Shown here in pieces: positions 5,798 through 8,650 of a stretch of DNA of 8,650 bases. The stretch's first letter is position 1. Each line of letters begins with the position of its first letter. The stretch covers positions 1-8,650 of the forward strand of contig DAOVHN010000069.1 of the NCBI GenBank assembly GCA_030671915.1, written 5' to 3'. Under the pieces are notes generated by a model that saw nothing but the letters and a program-made list of their open reading frames with translations, was not told the origin of the DNA and searched no databases. The translations under genes were made by a program, and so were the position numbers. Source of the DNA: Pseudomonadota bacterium (GTDB lineage Bacteria > Pseudomonadota > Alphaproteobacteria > UBA8366 > JADFVY01).

Positions 5798-6772
5798 ATG
5801 TTCGCCAGCATCTTCAGACTGACCGCGATCGCCGGCCTGGGCTTCGCGTTAATGGCCCAGGCGGCGCTGGCCGGGGAACCGGTTTTGCGGATCGCGGTAC
5901 TGAAATTCGGCACGGTCAACTGGGAGCTCGATGTCATCAGGCATCACGGGCTGGACAAGGCCAACGGCTTTACCCTGGAGGTCATGCCGGTCGCCAACAA
6001 GCAGGCCTCGACCATCATGTTCCAGGGGCGCGAGGCGGACATGATCGTCACCGACTGGGTCTGGGTCGCGCGCCAGCGGGCCGAGGGCCGGGATATTCGG
6101 ATGATCCCCTATTCGCGGTCGGTCGGCGGGATGGTCGTGGCCGCCGGTTCGCCGATCCGGTCTCTCGCCTATTTGAAGGGCAGGAAGATCGGCATCGCCG
6201 GCGGACCCGTGGACAAGAGTTGGATCCTGATTCAGGCGCTGGCCAGGAAGCGCCACGGCATCGACCTGGCCAAGGAGGCCGAGCCGGTGTTCGGCGCGCC
6301 GCCGCTGTTGTTCAAAAAGGGGCTGTCGGGCGAATTGGATGCGGTGATCAATTTCTGGCACTTCCTGGCGAAGATGGAAGCCAGGGGCATGCAGCGGATT
6401 GTCGACGTGGCCGATGCCGCCGCCGAGCTGGGCCTGAACCCGGAGACGCCGCTGCTGGGCTACGCGTTTCGTGGCGACTGGGCGAAAGACAACCCGGTGC
6501 TGGCCTCGGGGCTGGCGCGGGCGTCGCGGCAGGCCAAGGATATCCTGCGCGATTCCGATGCCGAATGGGACCGCCTGCGGCCCAGAATGAAGGCGAAAGA
6601 CGATGCAACCTTCGTCGCGCTGAGAGACGGATTCCGCGCCGGCATTCCCGGCGCCGACGCGGTCGACTTGGCGAGCGCGCAGGCGATGTTTGCCGTTCTG
6701 GCGGAGCTGGGCGGCGCGAAGCTGGTCGGCAAGGCGACGAAGGTCGAGCCCGCACTGTTCTTTCTGAACTGA
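5798..6772 (+). CDS. ABC transporter substrate-binding protein (NitT/TauT/SsuA-like)
   Basis: This 324-residue periplasmic binding protein belongs to an importer of the nitrate/taurine/sulfonate class. A Sec signal peptide (1-25) ends in the cleavage motif ALA before GEPVLRIAVLKFGTVNWELD. The type II binding fold shows in the ANKQASTIMFQGREADMIVT segment (about 65-84), LKGRKIGIAGG (126-136) and ELDAVINFWH (185-194). The ATG at 5798 follows AAGGGAGGAG at 5785-5794. It is first in a three-gene operon with permease and ATPase. The ligand cannot be read from sequence: NitT/TauT-like proteins bind sulfonates, pyrimidine precursors, aromatic acids and others. The divergent FAH-family operon makes an organic acid or aromatic breakdown product a reasonable guess, no more. 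Confidence 0.9.
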   Translation: MFASIFRLTAIAGLGFALMAQAALAGEPVLRIAVLKFGTVNWELDVIRHHGLDKANGFTLEVMPVANKQASTIMFQGREADMIVTDWVWVARQRAEGRDIRMIPYSRSVGGMVVAAGSPIRSLAYLKGRKIGIAGGPVDKSWILIQALARKRHGIDLAKEAEPVFGAPPLLFKKGLSGELDAVINFWHFLAKMEARGMQRIVDVADAAAELGLNPETPLLGYAFRGDWAKDNPVLASGLARASRQAKDILRDSDAEWDRLRPRMKAKDDATFVALRDGFRAGIPGADAVDLASAQAMFAVLAELGGAKLVGKATKVEPALFFLN

Positions 6773-6781
6773 CGCACCGGC

Positions 6782-7570
6782 GTGATGGAGCCAGACAAAC
6801 AGCAGCGCGGCGCCGGGAGTCGGCCCATGCCGGGCCTGGTCACCGTTCCGGCATCGTTGCTGGCGCTCGTCCTGCTGTGGGCGCTGTTGGCGGTGTTCAC
6901 GGACCCTGAAATTTTACCGCCGCCGCTGGCAGTCCTGGCGCTGGCGGCCGAGGAATGGCACAGCGGCGACCTGCTGTTTCATCTGGGTGCGACGCTGGGG
7001 CGCGTGCTGACGGCTTTCATCCTTGCCATGGCCATCGGCGCCGCGATCGGCATCGCGCTGGGGCTGTCCGGCAAGGCCAACCGGGCATTCGATCCCTGGT
7101 TGATCGTGGCGCTGAATATCCCGGCCCTGGTCACCATCGTGCTCTGCTATCTGTGGTTCGGGCTGACGGAAGTCGCCGCGATCGCCGCCGTCGCCGTCAA
7201 CAAGATCCCCAATGTGGCGGTGACGCTGCGCGAGGGCGCCCGAGCGCTGGACAGGGAGCTGGCCGAGATGGCCCGCCTGTACCGCTTCGGGCCGGCCGCC
7301 ACGCTGCGCCACGTCATCCTGCCGCAACTGGCGCCCTTCATGACGGCGGCCGCGCGCTCAGGCATCGCGCTGATCTGGAAGATCGTGCTGGTCGTCGAAC
7401 TGTTGGGCCGCAGTAACGGCGTCGGCTTCCAGATCCATCTGTATTTCCAGCTGTTCGATATCGGCCGCATTTTCGTTTACGCCATCGCCTTCATTCTGGT
7501 CATGCAGGCGGTGGAGTTGGGCATACTGCAGCCTTGGGAGCGCCATGCCTCGCGCTGGCGGCGGGTCTGA
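6782..7570 (+). CDS. ABC transporter permease (SsuC/TauC-like)
   Basis: This inner-membrane permease of up to 262 residues has about six hydrophobic segments (roughly 20-40, 74-95, 105-127, 130-140, 190-210 and 225-248). The cytoplasmic EAA loop that docks the ATPase is visible as ELAEMARLYRFG at 159-170 followed by VILPQL (178-183). The start is uncertain. GTG at 6782 and ATG at 6785 lie 9-12 nt after the binding-protein stop but lack a clear Shine-Dalgarno. An in-frame ATG at 6827 has GGGAG at 6814-6818 at a good distance and would begin MPGLVTVPASLL, just before the first helix. The last is quite possible. Its stop overlaps the ATPase start by one base, showing one operon. Confidence 0.9.
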   Translation: MMEPDKQQRGAGSRPMPGLVTVPASLLALVLLWALLAVFTDPEILPPPLAVLALAAEEWHSGDLLFHLGATLGRVLTAFILAMAIGAAIGIALGLSGKANRAFDPWLIVALNIPALVTIVLCYLWFGLTEVAAIAAVAVNKIPNVAVTLREGARALDRELAEMARLYRFGPAATLRHVILPQLAPFMTAAARSGIALIWKIVLVVELLGRSNGVGFQIHLYFQLFDIGRIFVYAIAFILVMQAVELGILQPWERHASRWRRV

Positions 7571-8280
7571 TGCGGGTCGCGATCGAAAGCAAATCCTTTG
7601 GCGGCGACGAAATCCTGAAGGATATCTCGCTCACTCTCGAACCGGGCTCGTTCACCGTGCTGACTGGCCCCTCGGGCTGCGGCAAGACGACCCTGCTGCG
7701 CATCCTGGCCGGCCTGGACACCGACTGGCGCGGCCATATCGAGGGCGCCGAACACCTCGCCTATGTATTCCAGGAGCCCCGGCTGTTGCCTTGGCGTAAT
7801 CTGCTGGACAACATCCGCCTGGCGGCCGAGCCCGCGGGCCATGGCGCCGAGGCGGCGGCGGCCCTGGCGACGGTCGGCCTCGAAGGATACGAAGACGCCT
7901 TCCCGGGGACGCTATCCATGGGAATGGCGCGACGCGCGGGCCTGGCGCGGGCGCTGGCGGTGAAGCCGGCGGTCCTGCTGATGGACGAACCTTTCGTGTC
8001 GCTGGATGAGGCCGCGGCCGGCCAGCTCCGCGAACTGACGCTGGACCTGTGGCGCAAGATCCGCCCGTCGGTGCTGATGGTGACCCATAATCTGGCCGAA
8101 GCCGCCGCCATGGCCGACCGTGTCCTGGTTCTGTCCGGCCGGCCGGCCGTTATCGCCGCCGACCTGTCGCTGGACCGGCCGCGGGACCGGCGGGACTCCG
8201 GCTGGGTGCGGGATTTTTCCGGGCGACTGCGCGAAACCGTGGGAAATGGCGCGGTTCCGGCCGACCCGGGCTCGCTATAG
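7570..8280 (+). CDS. ABC transporter ATP-binding protein (SsuB/TauB-like)
   Basis: This 236-residue ATPase subunit powers the importer from the cytoplasmic side. Walker A is GPSGCGKTT at 33-41, the Q-loop is Q68 in FQEPRLLPW, Walker B is VLLMDEP at 135-141, the D-loop is SLDE at 144-147 and the switch histidine is H173 in VTHNLAEA. The signature motif is LSMGM (115-119) instead of the usual LSGGQ or LSGGM; the essential serine and second glycine remain, so activity is expected. The ATG at 7570 overlaps the permease stop TGA by one base, consistent with translational coupling. The frame is open 12 codons further upstream, but those lie inside the permease gene. No clear terminator follows. Confidence 0.93.
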   Translation: MRVAIESKSFGGDEILKDISLTLEPGSFTVLTGPSGCGKTTLLRILAGLDTDWRGHIEGAEHLAYVFQEPRLLPWRNLLDNIRLAAEPAGHGAEAAAALATVGLEGYEDAFPGTLSMGMARRAGLARALAVKPAVLLMDEPFVSLDEAAAGQLRELTLDLWRKIRPSVLMVTHNLAEAAAMADRVLVLSGRPAVIAADLSLDRPRDRRDSGWVRDFSGRLRETVGNGAVPADPGSL

Positions 8281-8541
8281 ACAAAGCCGATGCCGCGCTA
8301 TAATAATCACGTGGTTTCGGGGACCGTCCACCATATGCGCACCCCCGTAAGTATAAAAACAATCAATGTTACAGGGACAGGAACTTTCAGACAGCCGAAC
8401 AATAATTCAAAATCCTGAATCCGCCGCCTTCGGGCCGGAACGGCTTATGGCTTCACCCATTGCCGGCGCCCGGGCCAAGGTTTGGGTGGACTTCAGGCAT
8501 TCAAGTGAATCCAGCGACAAAACACCAATAAGGAGGAACCT
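8281..8541 (+). promoter_or_regulatory. Intergenic region upstream of TRAP binding-protein gene
   Basis: This 261-bp gap has no convincing gene and presumably holds the promoter of the TRAP genes. A perfect TATAAT lies at 8299-8304, but without a good -35 at standard spacing. An AT-rich TATAAA is at 8352-8357. Two inverted repeats share the half-site TGAATCC: ATTCA/TGAAT at 8405-8420 (6-nt centre) and at 8499-8510 (2-nt centre). No intrinsic terminator for the preceding ABC operon is visible. Confidence 0.4.
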
Positions 8542-8650
8542 ATGGATCGTCGTTCATTTATCAAAAAGGCAGGCGTAGCGACCGCTGCGACCGCCGCGGC
8601 CAGCACCCTCGCCGCCCCGGCAATCGCCCAGGGCCGCAAGGAAATGGTCA
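8542..8650 (+). CDS. TRAP transporter substrate-binding protein, N-terminus only
   Basis: Only the first 36 codons are present; the gene runs past the window end. The product starts MDRRSFIKKAG and continues through an alanine-rich stretch to APAIAQGRKEMV. This is a twin-arginine export signal (R3, R4, then SFIKK) with a hydrophobic segment about 10-25 and a likely cleavage after AIA (27-29). Signals of nearly this wording are typical of DctP-family TRAP receptors for mono- and dicarboxylates or 2-oxoacids. The ATG at 8542 is preceded by AAGGAGG (8530-8536), the strongest ribosome binding site in the right half. The membrane subunits would be expected downstream. The family call rests only on the signal peptide, so another Tat-exported binding protein is possible. 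Confidence 0.65.
   Translation, partial: MDRRSFIKKAGVATAATAAASTLAAPAIAQGRKEMV

Noticed and set aside
5695..6909. 404-residue plus-strand open frame
   Set aside because: It overlaps the binding-protein gene in another frame, is Gly/Arg-rich and begins within the operator region.
1..8650. Mobile elements, CRISPR arrays, tRNA or rRNA genes
   Set aside because: I saw no transposase or integrase, no terminal inverted repeats with target duplications, no regularly spaced repeats and no tRNA or rRNA-like segments on either strand.

Overview
The window is about 60% G+C and tightly packed, with no mobile element, rRNA, tRNA or CRISPR signal. The extended IF-1 paralogue, the GC-rich codon use, the TTG-type promoters and the mix of ABC (NitT/TauT type) and TRAP transporters fit an alphaproteobacterium, probably of the Rhodospirillales. 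That placement is inferred from gene style, not proven.

Left part (1-1700, + strand): two tandem CspA-family cold shock genes (163-369 and 624-830), each with its own leader of about 160 nt and its own intrinsic terminator. They are followed by an IF-1 gene with an unusual Pro/Arg tail (916-1197) and a YaiI/YqxD (DUF188) gene (1228-1677). The two csp leaders share short sequence blocks at nearly identical distances from the start codons. Both carry a 6-nt-loop hairpin beginning exactly 44 nt upstream of the ATG, built from different sequences. The second csp terminator lies only 29 nt before the infA start, so infA is probably expressed by read-through.

Middle (1724-3940): a minus-strand beta-CASP metallo-beta-lactamase ribonuclease, whose ribosome binding site lies inside a perfect hairpin, and a divergent plus-strand DUF2799 lipoprotein with a coiled-coil tail.

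Right-centre (3950-5590, - strand): a compact three-gene unit transcribed FAH-family hydrolase, small three-helix membrane protein, VOC/glyoxalase protein, with 12-nt gaps. It looks like a small catabolic or detoxification operon acting on an oxo-acid, but the substrate is not readable from sequence.

Right (5798-8280, + strand): a complete ABC importer of NitT/TauT/SsuABC type (binding protein, permease, ATPase), divergent from the FAH operon. The 207-bp region between them holds a good minus-strand promoter and two perfect inverted repeats, which suggests shared regulation. After a 261-bp gap a second uptake system starts: the first 36 codons of a Tat-exported, TRAP-type binding protein run off the window end.

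No wholly new system is evident. The strongest candidates for something undescribed are the conserved csp leader element with its structurally conserved hairpin, and the csp terminator placed in front of infA.
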